This document shows, piece after piece, positions 56,005 to 63,684 of a stretch of 64,000 bases of DNA. Position 1 is the first letter of the stretch; the number at the start of each line of letters is the position of its first letter. The DNA lies in NCBI GenBank assembly GCA_016214955.1, contig JACRMN010000012.1:735901-799900 (forward strand). Direction: 5' to 3'. A model generated the notes under the pieces. That model saw only the letters and a list, made by a program, of their open reading frames with translations. It had not been told where the DNA came from and did no database searches. A program made the position numbers and the translations under genes. Source of the stretch: Deltaproteobacteria bacterium (lineage in GTDB: Bacteria > Myxococcota > Myxococcia > Myxococcales > Anaeromyxobacteraceae).

Positions 56005-56110
56005 GGCGGGCCCCCGAGCCGTTGGTGGCGAAGGCGTCCGAAGCGCCGAGAGACGCATCCCCATACAACACCAGGGGATTCCCCAATCCACCCCCAACGG
56101 AACGCGCATT

Positions 56111-56131
56111 AGGGGGCGACAACCGCCCCCT
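56111..56131. promoter_or_regulatory. Hairpin AGGGGGCG-ACAAC-CGCCCCCT
   Basis: Perfect eight-base stem with a five-base loop, 107 bases upstream of the polymerase start. It could be a terminator for the upstream minus-strand gene or a control element for replication; no T tract follows. Confidence 0.45.
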
Positions 56132-56147
56132 CATCGAGTTCCCGAAG

Positions 56148-56279
56148 GTGAAGGTGCTGGTGGTGGTGTTCTTGTTGTTGGTGCTGGCGGTGTTGGTCTT
56201 CGCGAGCTGCATGCGCGGCCTCCTCATGGTGAGGAGGCCGTTCTCGCCGATGGGCTTGATGTGCCAAGCCCGGCGGTGA
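56148..56279 (+). CDS. Possible small single-pass membrane protein
   Basis: About 43 aa from GTG 56148: VKVLVVVFLLLVLAVLVFASC, a clear membrane helix with a lipobox-like VFASC, then a basic tail. The frame is open upstream to 56022, so the start is unsure, and no good ribosome site is seen. It runs opposite to its neighbours. Reported because the hydrophobic pattern is unlikely by chance. Confidence 0.35.
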   Translation: MKVLVVVFLLLVLAVLVFASCMRGLLMVRRPFSPMGLMCQARR

Positions 56280-56344
56280 TCCGTGATGGTGTGCGGGGGC
56301 TGGGCAGCCCGGAACGGCGATTCGCGATCCGGGCTGGGCTTCGC

Positions 56345-57121
56345 CTATGAGGCGTCTTCCGGGTCGTCCAGGGGCTCGTCCAGCAGCTTCTCAACGAAGG
56401 GGACGAGACCCCTTTGGACGTCGCGCTTGAGCTGGTCCCAGGCGCGCTGCCGGGCATGAGTTCCGTCGGCGGTCGTCACCTGGTCCCGCTCGAACTCCTC
56501 GTGATCGAGATGGAGGGCGAGGGCCGCAAGCTCCCCGGAGGTCGGGGCGGGGAGCTTCTTCCGCTTCGCCCAGATCAGCACGCAGGCGCAGAACATCTGG
56601 CGCGGGGATCGCATGGTGGCGAGCCGCTTCTTCGCCCGCGCGTCCACACCGAGCACACGACGCAGTCGTGTCACGAGTTCGAGAAGCGGGCCAAGGTCCG
56701 CCGTGAACTGGAGCATCTCGGCGCCGACGGCGGAGAGCGGCGCGAGCACGTCCGTGGCGCGCGTCCGTGAGCGCCCGTGGGCGAGGCGCACGCCGTGGGG
56801 GTTGACCCGATCATGCAGCCTCTCGGCGTAGGTGATCTCGGTCTCCTGCTCGCGGTCCGAGCTGAAGGCGATCCAGGAATCCTTCGGGACCTTCGCCTCG
56901 GGTGCCTTCAGCAGACCGTGCTTCCCGGTGATGTAGTTGCGGTACGGGTAGAAGTAGCCCACGACCTCGGCGAGGTTGACCCCGAGCTCGCCGGCGCGGA
57001 CGAGCGCGTCGATCTGGGCGTCGCTGCGGTCCTTCTTGAGGAACGACCTGGCGGAGGTCTTGTCCGACAGCCACTTCGAGTCCAGCGACGGCCCCTTGGG
57101 CTGCCTCGGTGCACGAGCCAC
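56345..57121 (-). CDS. Element protein of unknown function, 258 aa
   Basis: GTG 57121 follows GGAGG. It is mostly helical with a Tyr-rich segment (VVGYFYPYRNYITGKHG) near residue 54. Arg/Lys-rich helices (about 160-185, LRRVLGVDARAKKRLATMRSPRQMFCACVLIWAKRKK) and an acidic C-terminus (LDEPLDDPEDAS) follow. I do not recognise the family. It precedes the polymerase in the same direction and may be an accessory replication or DNA-binding protein. Confidence 0.6.
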   Translation of the reverse strand: MARAPRQPKGPSLDSKWLSDKTSARSFLKKDRSDAQIDALVRAGELGVNLAEVVGYFYPYRNYITGKHGLLKAPEAKVPKDSWIAFSSDREQETEITYAERLHDRVNPHGVRLAHGRSRTRATDVLAPLSAVGAEMLQFTADLGPLLELVTRLRRVLGVDARAKKRLATMRSPRQMFCACVLIWAKRKKLPAPTSGELAALALHLDHEEFERDQVTTADGTHARQRAWDQLKRDVQRGLVPFVEKLLDEPLDDPEDAS

Positions 57122-57281
57122 GGTTCCGCCTCCTCGTGCGCCAGCGGGCGCGGCGGTCCTCGTAGGTAAGAACTTGGGGCAGGCCGCCGAGGAGACGGCC
57201 GTTCGGGCCGCGAACCCTAGCCCCGCGCCGATGCTGGCACGGGCGGGGCCCGGTGCTCAACGGCGTCCAGCATGAACTGCA

Positions 57282-57313
57282 CGGGGCACCCGCCGTTCGG
57301 GCCGGGTGCCCCG
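57282..57313 (-). terminator. Strong hairpin after the 34-aa gene
   Basis: CGGGGCACCCG and CGGGTGCCCCG form an eleven-base perfect stem with a ten-base loop, six bases beyond the stop of the small gene. Lacks a T tract; probably a transcription end or mRNA-stability element. Confidence 0.55.
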
Positions 57314-57319
57314 CTCCGT

Positions 57320-57424
57320 CTACCGCCCCGTCCGTCTCCGCTTTGTCTGCGACGCGACTACCGTGAGCACGGCGAGCGCGATCTCGACGAGGATCGGTAG
57401 GCGAACGGCACGCCACCACTTCAT
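57320..57424 (-). CDS. Small membrane protein, 34 aa
   Basis: The sequence starts MKWWRAVRLPILVEIAL and ends with the basic tail TKRRRTGR. One short membrane helix (LPILVEIALAVLTVVA) follows a positively charged N-terminus. ATG 57424 is preceded by GGAGGACGTCC, a strong ribosome site. It lies 76 bases after the sigma-like gene in the same direction and is followed by a hairpin. Too short for family assignment; holin- or toxin-like small proteins are possible but nothing shows this. Confidence 0.55.
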   Translation of the reverse strand: MKWWRAVRLPILVEIALAVLTVVASQTKRRRTGR

Positions 57425-57500
57425 GGACGTCCTCCGGCTCCCGCTGGCGCCAGCGGAAGAGGGTGGTGAAGCCGGAGGGCGGCGACTTAGACGGTGAAGG

Positions 57501-58157
57501 TCAGGTCGCGACGGCAACCGCCATCGGCATCGAGGAGCACCGCCGACAACGGCGCCGGCCCGGGATGGTCATGCCGGCCCGGCGGGCCAGCTCCTGTCCG
57601 AGCCGCTTGAGTCGGGAGAACACGGCGGAGATGGACATGCCGGTCGCCGCCGCCACCTCCGCGAGCGTGGCCCCCGAGAACCGGGTCGTGACGAGCTCGC
57701 GGTCCCGCGCCGAGAGGGCCGCGACCCAGTCGCGCAGATCGACGGCCGAGGCGAGCGTGTCGGCGGGATCCGCCGACGTGGCGGCGAGCCACGCCGACTG
57801 GAGGTCGGTGTCGCCCTCGCCGTTGAAGTCGCCGTCGTCGTCGAGCAGGCCGTCGAGCCTGTGGACGACGACCTTGCCGTCGACAAAGTTCGCGAAGTGC
57901 AGCGCGTCCCGTCGCGGTTGACCGCCGCGCGGGAGCTGACGCCGGTGGTCGATGGCCCGGAGCTTCACCGCGTGGACGAGCAGGGCGTTGTCCAGCTTGA
58001 TGCCCAGCTCGGCCTTCCGGGCCGCCATGGCCCAGACCTGGCCGATGGCCTCGGCCATGCGGTCGTCCTGGTCGGTGGGGGTGAGGTGGCGGCGCACGGA
58101 CTCGAACGCGCCGCGCTCTACGAGCGTGGAGAACTGCTGCTGCAACGCCTGCATCAT
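57501..58157 (-). CDS. Sigma-70-like regulator
   Basis: The product is 218 aa. Region 2-like helices occur near 30-75 (DRMAEAIGQVWAMAARKAELGIKLDNALLVHAVKLRAIDHRRQ), resembling the sigma core-binding region. A region 4-like HTH lies at about 145-190 (LSARDRELVTTRFSGATLAEVAAATGMSISAVFSRLKRLGQELARR). The intervening 60 residues are unusual and acidic (LDDDGDFNGEGDTD). ATG 58157 follows GGAGG. A mobile-element sigma factor could switch on the element's genes or act as an anti-host regulator; regions are shorter than in classical ECF factors. Confidence 0.68.
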   Translation of the reverse strand: MMQALQQQFSTLVERGAFESVRRHLTPTDQDDRMAEAIGQVWAMAARKAELGIKLDNALLVHAVKLRAIDHRRQLPRGGQPRRDALHFANFVDGKVVVHRLDGLLDDDGDFNGEGDTDLQSAWLAATSADPADTLASAVDLRDWVAALSARDRELVTTRFSGATLAEVAAATGMSISAVFSRLKRLGQELARRAGMTIPGRRRCRRCSSMPMAVAVAT

Positions 58158-58643
58158 GGTGGGCCTCCGGCCGCACCAGGGCAGACGGAGGCCTCGCCGG
58201 TCGGCGCGGGCATCCGCGCCATGGCCGGCGAGGTGAGGGTGGAGCGCGGCCCCTCATGGCCAACGGGGAGGTCCCGAGGCTGAAGGTCCGGCAGGGCCTG
58301 GTGCCCGAGAGCACCTGGTCCTATGTCCTTATCCCTAGAAGTTGCGGGGACTTGGCCGCCATCGGGGCCGAATCCCCTGGGGGCCCCGGATCACCACCGG
58401 GCCAAGAAACTTCGATGTAGGGGGTGGCGGTGGGGGTCGACTCGGCGAGCCGGAGGTGGAGTCCCGGCGCTGGTGGACCAGAAGAAGGACTCGAACGGTT
58501 GGCGGACCCCCTCGCGCGAGGCCCCGGCACAGGGAACCCTGTCCCCCCTGCGCCGGGCCGGATTCGCGTCGAAGGTAGCCCTCGGGCCAGGCGAGGCGCG
58601 GGCGGCCTCGCCGAGCGAACCCGACGACGTGGGTGCCGGCCCC
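58158..58643. other. Intergenic stretch between the sigma-like gene and the 289-aa gene
   Basis: No gene can be supported in these 486 bases. It includes a moderately AT-rich part (58315-58350) and a stretch on the minus strand ending GTTCGAGTCCTTCTTCTGGTCCACCA that mimics a tRNA 3' end. It is the longest open gap inside the element and the best place for a replication origin. Confidence 0.4.
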
Positions 58644-59513
58644 CTACGACACGATGCGAAGGCGCACGGCGTAGTCGCGGGCACGGCCCGGCTCGGCGGC
58701 CCCGGCGACCGCCGACAACGCCTTCAACTTCTCGAACGCCGCGAGCAGCCGGGCGAGGCTCTCCTCCAGCTGCTTGCGGTAGCGGCCCAGCCTCGTGAGC
58801 TCGCCGCCGTCCGGGAGCGCGAGGCGGGCGAGGACGTCCCTCCGCATCTGCGCGAGTGCGTCCTCCTGCCTCCCCGCAAGCTCCCCGACCTGCTCCCGCA
58901 GCGCCTCGGCGGCGCGGCGAAGCGCGTGGTAGGGCTCCTGCGGCACGGGGTCGAGCCCGACGTCGGCGAGGAGCTCCAGGGCCCGCTGCATGTCGACGAG
59001 CGGCGCGAGCGGGACCCCGTCGAGGCCGTCCAGGTGCTCCGCCAGCGCCCGCGCCCCGGCGAGCAGGCCAGCGAAGGCGTCCGTGCGCGGGCCGGCGACG
59101 GGACAATCCCGGAGGGCAGCGACGAGGGCGCCGAGCGCGGCGACCGCGTCCCGCGTCCTCGACGCGAGCCGGTGGAGGTCGCTCTGCTCCACGAGCTCCT
59201 CCACGCGCGCCCCGAGGAGCCCGTCCTCGATTCGCTGGAGCCGCTGGAGCCTCCAGACAACGTCGCCGGCGAGCGCGGCGACCTCGGCCTGGGCGTCGTT
59301 CTCCGGCCCGAGCGCCACGAACCAGGACTCGACGTGGGCCTCGTACCGGGCCTGGTCCTCGCCGCCGAGGAGCAGGTGCTTCGCCGCGAGGCCGTGCCGG
59401 ATGCTGTTCAGGGCGGCGCGCGCCCGGCCCTCGGGGCTCGTGGGACCCCTTGATGTCGCGCCGTTGCGCCGCGATGCAGCCTGCTGTGCGGGTGAGCGGG
59501 AGCCCTCAATCAT
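58644..59513 (-). CDS. Helical protein with RRNG...SPEGRARAALNSIRHGL motif
   Basis: The product is about 289 aa. The N-terminus RRNGATSRGPTSPEGRARAALNSIRHGLAAKHLLL resembles a widespread short motif (N-G-x-x-S-x-G-P-x-T/S-x-E-G-K/R) at the start of many bacterial proteins of unknown function. The remainder is a long Ala/Leu/Arg-rich helical domain. ATG 59513 gives the motif a reasonable position; the frame extends to 59609. It may bind DNA or RNA through the basic N-terminus. It is the rightmost minus-strand gene of the element. Confidence 0.62.
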   Translation of the reverse strand: MIEGSRSPAQQAASRRNGATSRGPTSPEGRARAALNSIRHGLAAKHLLLGGEDQARYEAHVESWFVALGPENDAQAEVAALAGDVVWRLQRLQRIEDGLLGARVEELVEQSDLHRLASRTRDAVAALGALVAALRDCPVAGPRTDAFAGLLAGARALAEHLDGLDGVPLAPLVDMQRALELLADVGLDPVPQEPYHALRRAAEALREQVGELAGRQEDALAQMRRDVLARLALPDGGELTRLGRYRKQLEESLARLLAAFEKLKALSAVAGAAEPGRARDYAVRLRIVS

Positions 59514-59732
59514 GGGTTCAGTGTCCCCAGGCGGGTGCCCGGTGGGAAGGACAGGTTGTCCGCCCCGTAGGGTGGGCCCCGGAGGCCCAATCCCCCCCCC
59601 CATCGCCACGGCTCACACTAGCAGCTAGCGAAGGAGAACGACGGGGGCTTCACGGGCGGGTCGGTGGCGCGACTCCGCCCGCGTGTCGCACGGTCCGCCT
59701 CGTGGCGACGACCGACGCTCGAAGGGGGAAAC
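59514..59732. other. Divergent region with a C10 run
   Basis: A 219-base region between divergent genes. It holds a run of ten C (59592-59601), probably the start signals of both genes, and GAAGGGGGAAAC directly before the Kelch gene. No further gene seen. Confidence 0.5.
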
Positions 59733-61208
59733 ATGACAACGGCCAGGACCCGGATCGCGCTCGCGGCGGCCATGATTCTTGCGGCTGGGCTTGGGTGCAG
59801 CAGCAAGTCCAGTGAAACCTACTCGATCGGCGGAACGATCACGGGGCTCACCACGGCGGGCCTCGTGCTCGGATCCACCGGGCAACCCGACCTGACGATT
59901 CCGGCAGGGCAGACAAGCTTCGCGTTCGCGAACAAGGTCGCCAGCGGGACGCGCTACGACGTGATCGTGGTGGCTCAAGCGTCGCAGGGGTCCTGCTCCG
60001 TGACGAGGGGAGCGGGTGTCGTGGCCGGAGCGGACGTCACCAGCGTCGTCGTCACGTGCGACGGGAGTCTCTCAAGTGACTTCAGCGGCCCCCTCAACGT
60101 CGCTCGCGCGTTCTACTTCACCGCGATTGTACTTCCTGGCCGTTCCCCCTCCTGGCCGAACGACGACAAGGTGCTCGTGGCGGGCGGGCATACTGGCAGC
60201 GACGCGGTGACCGCCAGCGCGGAGGTCTTCAACCCCCGTACCGGCAAGTGGACCATGGCCGCCTCGATGACGGTGCCACGCGCCTCGGCGTGCTCCGCGC
60301 TGCTCCCCTCTGGAAAGGTCCTCGTCGCCGGTGGGGCTGGTGCCGTCGGGAACACGGCGGAGGTCTATGACCCCGCCACCGACACCTGGACGCCCACCGA
60401 TCACCCGATGGCCGCCGGGCATGATCTCCCAGGGTGCGTGGTGCTTGCGTCTGGCAAGGTGCTCATCGCCGGTGGCCTGAATCAGGTGAACACGGGGAGC
60501 AACGCCGTGTCCGAGCTCTACGACCCCGAGACGGGCACGTTCACGACGACCGGTCCAATGGTGACGGCTCGATACTGGCACACCGCTACCGAGCTTCCGA
60601 GCGGCAAGGTCCTGGTTACCGGGGGATGCACCGGCGGGTACCCGTGCACGGCAACGACCGCCACGGCGGAGCTCTATGACCCCGTGAGCGGGACGTGGTC
60701 GGCGACCGGTGACCTGCCGGCCGGGGTCTTCGGGCACACCGCCACGAGCGTTCCCGACGGCGTACTCGTGGTCGGAGGCTGCAAGAGCGACGATGCGTGC
60801 GGTCCCACGGGAGCGCACACGGGGAACGCCGAGAAGGCCGCGAGCCTCTACCACCCCACGACCGGGGCATTCGAGGCTGCAGGCGAGATGACCACGGGGC
60901 GCGTGGGCCACGCCGTCGCATTTGTCGACCAGGGCTTCCGGTTCTTCGGCGGAACGTACGGTGCCGAAGGCAGCCGGACCACGGACGTCTACGGGTGGGA
61001 CGGGGCTACCTGGGCGTGGACGGCGGCAGGACCCCTGACGATCGCCGACCACGGGAGCTACCTCCAAGCTGTAAGGGGATACATGTACGAGGGTGAGTGG
61101 GGGCAGAACGGCCCTTACTGGCTCGTGATCGGGGGGCTCGTGTCATCGGCGGGAACGTATTCGCCCACAGCGGCCGTCGAGGGGGCCTTTGAATGCTGCT
61201 CGAACTGA
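59733..61208 (+). CDS. Kelch-repeat lipoprotein
   Basis: The product is 491 aa. A signal peptide ends in lipobox LAAGLGC. Residues ~30-115 form a beta-rich IG-like unit (YSIGGTITGLTTAGLVLG...). Residues ~130-470 are Kelch/galactose-oxidase-like repeats: KVLVAGGHTGS, GKVLVAGGAG, KVLIAGGLNQ, GKVLVTGGCTGG and VLVVGGCKSD, each followed by a motif like AELYDP(V/E)(S/T)GTW. Five to six blades of a beta-propeller are visible. It sits at the right end on the plus strand, unlike the rest, so it looks like cargo. The GC content is a little lower. Confidence 0.85.
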   Translation: MTTARTRIALAAAMILAAGLGCSSKSSETYSIGGTITGLTTAGLVLGSTGQPDLTIPAGQTSFAFANKVASGTRYDVIVVAQASQGSCSVTRGAGVVAGADVTSVVVTCDGSLSSDFSGPLNVARAFYFTAIVLPGRSPSWPNDDKVLVAGGHTGSDAVTASAEVFNPRTGKWTMAASMTVPRASACSALLPSGKVLVAGGAGAVGNTAEVYDPATDTWTPTDHPMAAGHDLPGCVVLASGKVLIAGGLNQVNTGSNAVSELYDPETGTFTTTGPMVTARYWHTATELPSGKVLVTGGCTGGYPCTATTATAELYDPVSGTWSATGDLPAGVFGHTATSVPDGVLVVGGCKSDDACGPTGAHTGNAEKAASLYHPTTGAFEAAGEMTTGRVGHAVAFVDQGFRFFGGTYGAEGSRTTDVYGWDGATWAWTAAGPLTIADHGSYLQAVRGYMYEGEWGQNGPYWLVIGGLVSSAGTYSPTAAVEGAFECCSN

Positions 61209-61365
61209 TGACGGCCTCTCCTTTCGCCATCGCCCCCGCCGCCTGTGCGTGGTTGTCACTCTGGGTGGCCGCGAACGACGGTGCGAGACTTCGATGACCC
61301 GACCGCTCGGCCCACGGGCCCAGGGGAGCGCGCGGGAGCACCGGCGACCCGCGCCGTGTCGGGGG

Positions 61366-61392
61366 CCCCGCTCTCAACGGAGGAGAGCGGGG
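61366..61392 (+). terminator. Terminator-like hairpin after the Kelch gene
   Basis: CCCCGCTCTC pairs with GAGAGCGGGG (ten bases) around AACGGAG. CTTCCC follows rather than a T run, so efficiency is uncertain. It lies 158 bases after the Kelch stop codon. Confidence 0.55.
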
Positions 61393-61402
61393 CTTCCCGC
61401 GC

Positions 61403-61421
61403 CTGCCCAAACACTGCCCAA
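61403..61421. repeat. Arm-site candidate, right end
   Basis: CTGCCCAAACACTGCCCAA differs from the left-end copy (52168-52186) by one base and has the same orientation. It is 118 bases from attR. Likely recognised by the integrase N-terminal domain. Confidence 0.6.
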
Positions 61422-61493
61422 CGGTTGGCCGGAGCCGCCCACCGGGGCGTCCCAGGGGTGGCCACGCCCCGCCGCCAGGTGCCCGAGATAGCT

Positions 61494-61522
61494 ACGCCTG
61501 ACCACCGGGAGCGGTCAGGCGT
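61494..61522. repeat. Inverted repeat next to attR
   Basis: ACGCCTGACC and GGTCAGGCGT form a ten-base perfect stem with nine bases between, 17 bases before the attR core. Could be a recombination directionality or host-factor site. Confidence 0.5.
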
Positions 61523-61539
61523 GTTCACCCACGGGCGAC

Positions 61540-61569
61540 CCCGGCTTACAGGGCGGCTCCGGCATTTGT
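61540..61569. repeat. attR core: second copy of the rnpB 3' end
   Basis: Exact 30-base copy of 52097-52126, begins CCCGGCTTACAGGGCGG. It is a truncated rnpB tail only; the upstream bases do not match rnpB beyond two or three positions. Confidence 0.95.
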
Positions 61570-61637
61570 TCACCGCTCACGCCGCTCACGCGCCATCCGC
61601 CGACGCGTCCCTTGGCGATGGCGCGCCGCCGCTCCGC

Positions 61638-62000
61638 CTACCACCCCACCAGCTCCTCGAAGCCCCCCATGGCGAAGCGCTTCGGGTCGAAGGGCATGGC
61701 GCCCGTCATCGCCGGGTCCTGCATGGCCGGGTCCTTCATCACCGCGGCGTTGACCCGGTCGCGGTGGGCCCGCGACCGGTAGACGATGAAGGCGAAGACC
61801 ATCGTCTCGCCGGGCCGGAGCCGCGCCATCTTCGCGAAGCCCATGCCGAACGGCACCTTCAGGTCCTCGGCGACGCACTCCATGTATGCGAGCGCCCCGT
61901 GCTTCCTCCAGATCTGGGCGCCGAGCTTCGCCATGCGCAGGTAGGCCTTCACCTTGCGCCTCGGCATGGGGATCACGAAACCGTCTACGTAGCGGGCCAT
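61638..62000 (-). CDS. DUF1428 (YbaA-like) protein
   Basis: The product is 120 aa. RYVDGFVIPMPRRKVKAYLRMAKLGAQIWRKHGALAYMECVAEDL is the classical start of the family. Later blocks are GETMVFAFIVYRSRAHRDRVNAAVMKDPAM and MPFDPKRFAMGGFEELV. The fold is a ferredoxin-like dimeric barrel; the function is unknown, with a stress or antibiotic monooxygenase-like shape. ATG 62000 follows AGGAA. It lies just outside the integrated element. Confidence 0.9.
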   Translation of the reverse strand: MARYVDGFVIPMPRRKVKAYLRMAKLGAQIWRKHGALAYMECVAEDLKVPFGMGFAKMARLRPGETMVFAFIVYRSRAHRDRVNAAVMKDPAMQDPAMTGAMPFDPKRFAMGGFEELVGW

Positions 62001-62352
62001 GGTCGTTCCTCGCGAGGCGGGCTCGAGGGGTTCGCGCAGCGTGAGCACGGGATCTGCCCGCCGGCGGGTGGCACCGCAACGGCTCGACCCACCGGGGGGC
62101 GGCGCGGGCAGACGCGGATGGCGGAGGCGGTGTGTCGCCCGGGCCCGGGGATCCAGGCTCGGGGCGACGGAGGACCTTCTCGGGCGCGCCCCGGCGCCCT
62201 CCGTCGCCCCGCTTACCGGGGACTGCGTGCCGGCCAGGGACGCCGGCGGCGGGTAGCTGTCCCTAGGAGATTGCGCCGGCCGCGGCGTGACGCACGTCGA
62301 AACGTGTCGCGTGACCATGTGAAGCAGGTCCCTTGCGGTACCATGCCGCGAA
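62001..62352. other. Divergent intergenic region with inverted repeat
   Basis: A 352-base gap between the DUF1428 gene and the MFS gene, with no gene visible. CACGT-CGAA-ACGTG (62293-62306) is a palindrome 47 bases before the MFS start and could bind a regulator. Several GC-rich inverted repeats lie further left. Confidence 0.4.
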
Positions 62353-63612
62353 ATGCCCGGCCCCGCCCCCCGCGAGGAAAGCCCCGCCCCGGGGCGCTGG
62401 CGCGTCCTGGCGCTGGCCTCGGCCCTCTTCGTCATCTCCCAGTTCCACCGCGTGGCGAGCGCGGTGGTGGCCGCCGACCTGCAGCGCGATCTGGGCCTCT
62501 CCTCCGAGGCCCTGGGCGGGGTGAGCGCCGCCTTCTTCTACGCCTTCGCCGTGGCCCAGGTGCCGCTGGCCCTCTTCCTCGATCGGGTGGGCGCCCACCG
62601 CAGCATGACGCTCCTCTCGCTGGTCGGCGCCGCCGGCGCCGCGGTCTTCTCCGCGGCCGAGGGCTGGGCCGGTGCCACCGCCGGCCGGGTGCTCCTCGGC
62701 GTCGGAATGGCCGGCAACCTCATGGGCACCCTCAAGCTCCTGGGTCACTGGTTCACGGCCCGGGAGTTCGGCACCGTCGCCGGCCTGGTGGCCGGCCTGG
62801 GCACGCTGGGCAACATCGCCGCCACCACGCCCCTCGCGCTCCTCGCCGGCGCTCTCGGCTGGCGCCGCGCCTTCCTGCTCTCGGCCGTCGTCACCGGGGT
62901 GCTGGCGCTTGCCTTCTGGCTGCTGGTGAGGGAGCGGCCCGGCGGCGCCGGCCCGCCGCAGGACGAGGAGCGGCTCCCCCTCGGCAGGATGGCGGCCACG
63001 CTCCTCGGCAGCCGCGACTACTGGCTCATCTCCTTCGGCGCCTTCTGCCGCTACGGCAGCTTCGTGGCCATCCAGGGGCTCTGGGCCGGCCCCTGGCTCG
63101 TCGAGGTGGCCGGGGTGACGCCCCTCGCCGCCGCCAACCTGCTCCTGCTCCTCAACCTCGCCACCGCGGCCGGCGCGCCGCTGGGAGGCTGGCTCTCCGA
63201 CCGCGTGCTCGACTCGCGGCGGCGGGTGGTGCTGCTGGCGCTGGCCGGCACCGCGATCGCCGAGGCGCTGATGGCCCTCTCGGGCGAGGGCAGGAGCCTC
63301 CCGGCGCTGGCGCTGCTGCTCGCCGTCTTCGGCGCCACCGCCTCCTTCGGCCAGGTGGTCTACGTCCACGTCCGCGAGGTCATGCCGCCCGGCATGCCGG
63401 GCATGGCGATGACGGGGGTGAACTTCTTCGTGATGCTCGGGGCCGCCGCCTTCCTCCACGGCATGGGCTGGGTGCTCGATCGCGGTGGCGCCGCCACTCG
63501 CAGCCCGGCCGGCTTCCGCGCCGCCTTCCTGGCGGCAGCCGTCGCCGTGGCGCTCTCGTTCCTCGGTTACCTGGCCACCCGCGAGCGGCGGGCCGATCCG
63601 GCCGGCCGCTGA
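62353..63612 (+). CDS. Major facilitator superfamily transporter
   Basis: The product is 419 aa with 12 predicted helices. Typical pieces: FVISQFHRVASAVVAADLQRDLGLSSEALGGVSAAFFYAFAVAQVPLALFLDRVGAHRSM (helices 1-3, with the DRVGAHR loop between helices 2 and 3), then GWLSDRVLDSRRRVV in the central loop. The TauE/NarK-like details are missing; the closest match is the 4-hydroxyphenylacetate/ACS or GlpT-type family. The substrate is unknown. ATG 62353 is a choice, as the ribosome site is weak. Confidence 0.85.
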   Translation: MPGPAPREESPAPGRWRVLALASALFVISQFHRVASAVVAADLQRDLGLSSEALGGVSAAFFYAFAVAQVPLALFLDRVGAHRSMTLLSLVGAAGAAVFSAAEGWAGATAGRVLLGVGMAGNLMGTLKLLGHWFTAREFGTVAGLVAGLGTLGNIAATTPLALLAGALGWRRAFLLSAVVTGVLALAFWLLVRERPGGAGPPQDEERLPLGRMAATLLGSRDYWLISFGAFCRYGSFVAIQGLWAGPWLVEVAGVTPLAAANLLLLLNLATAAGAPLGGWLSDRVLDSRRRVVLLALAGTAIAEALMALSGEGRSLPALALLLAVFGATASFGQVVYVHVREVMPPGMPGMAMTGVNFFVMLGAAAFLHGMGWVLDRGGAATRSPAGFRAAFLAAAVAVALSFLGYLATRERRADPAGR

Positions 63613-63684
63613 CCCGGCGCGCAGGACGCGGCCGGCGGCCGATCCGGCGTGCGGCTCGCCGGCGCCGGGGCTATGGTCGCCGGC

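Larger units (their letters stand above)
56005..56344. other. Region upstream of the polymerase gene, with hairpin and possible small gene
   Basis: The region contains the minus-strand leader of the polymerase, a perfect hairpin (56111-56131) and a plus-strand frame encoding one membrane helix. A minus-strand frame of 76 codons here is Asn/Thr-rich only because it is antisense to the hydrophobic helix. Confidence 0.4.
61209..61539. other. Right end region of the element
   Basis: No gene seen in these 331 bases. Signals present: a strong hairpin (61366-61392), the second CTGCCCAA tandem (61403-61421) and a further hairpin (61494-61522), all just inside attR. The composition is typical of an integrase/excisionase binding region. 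Confidence 0.55.
52097..61569. mobile_element. Integrated element at rnpB encoding a PolB-type polymerase (pipolin-like)
   Basis: The element spans about 9.4 kb between two identical 30-base attachment repeats. It was inserted by site-specific recombination into the 3' end of rnpB. The integrase lies directly inside the left end, as usual. Content in order: tyrosine integrase, HTH/excisionase-like protein, family B DNA polymerase, possible small membrane protein, unknown 258-aa protein, 34-aa membrane protein, sigma-like protein, 289-aa unknown protein and a Kelch lipoprotein. The backbone is on the minus strand. PolB plus tyrosine integrase and no terminal-protein or capsid gene is the pipolin design. 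No defence or resistance cargo is evident. Confidence 0.9.

Noticed and set aside
55997-56227. Asn/Thr-rich 76-codon minus-strand frame
   Set aside because: It is antisense to a hydrophobic stretch; Asn/Thr richness is what a reversed Val/Leu run yields.
58471-58550. tRNA gene on the minus strand ending GGTCCACCA
   Set aside because: The T-loop-like GTTCGAG and CCA end are present, but T stem, acceptor stem and anticodon stem cannot pair.
52097-61569. Prophage
   Set aside because: No capsid, portal, terminase, tail or lysis genes are recognisable; PolB plus integrase fits an integrative element better.
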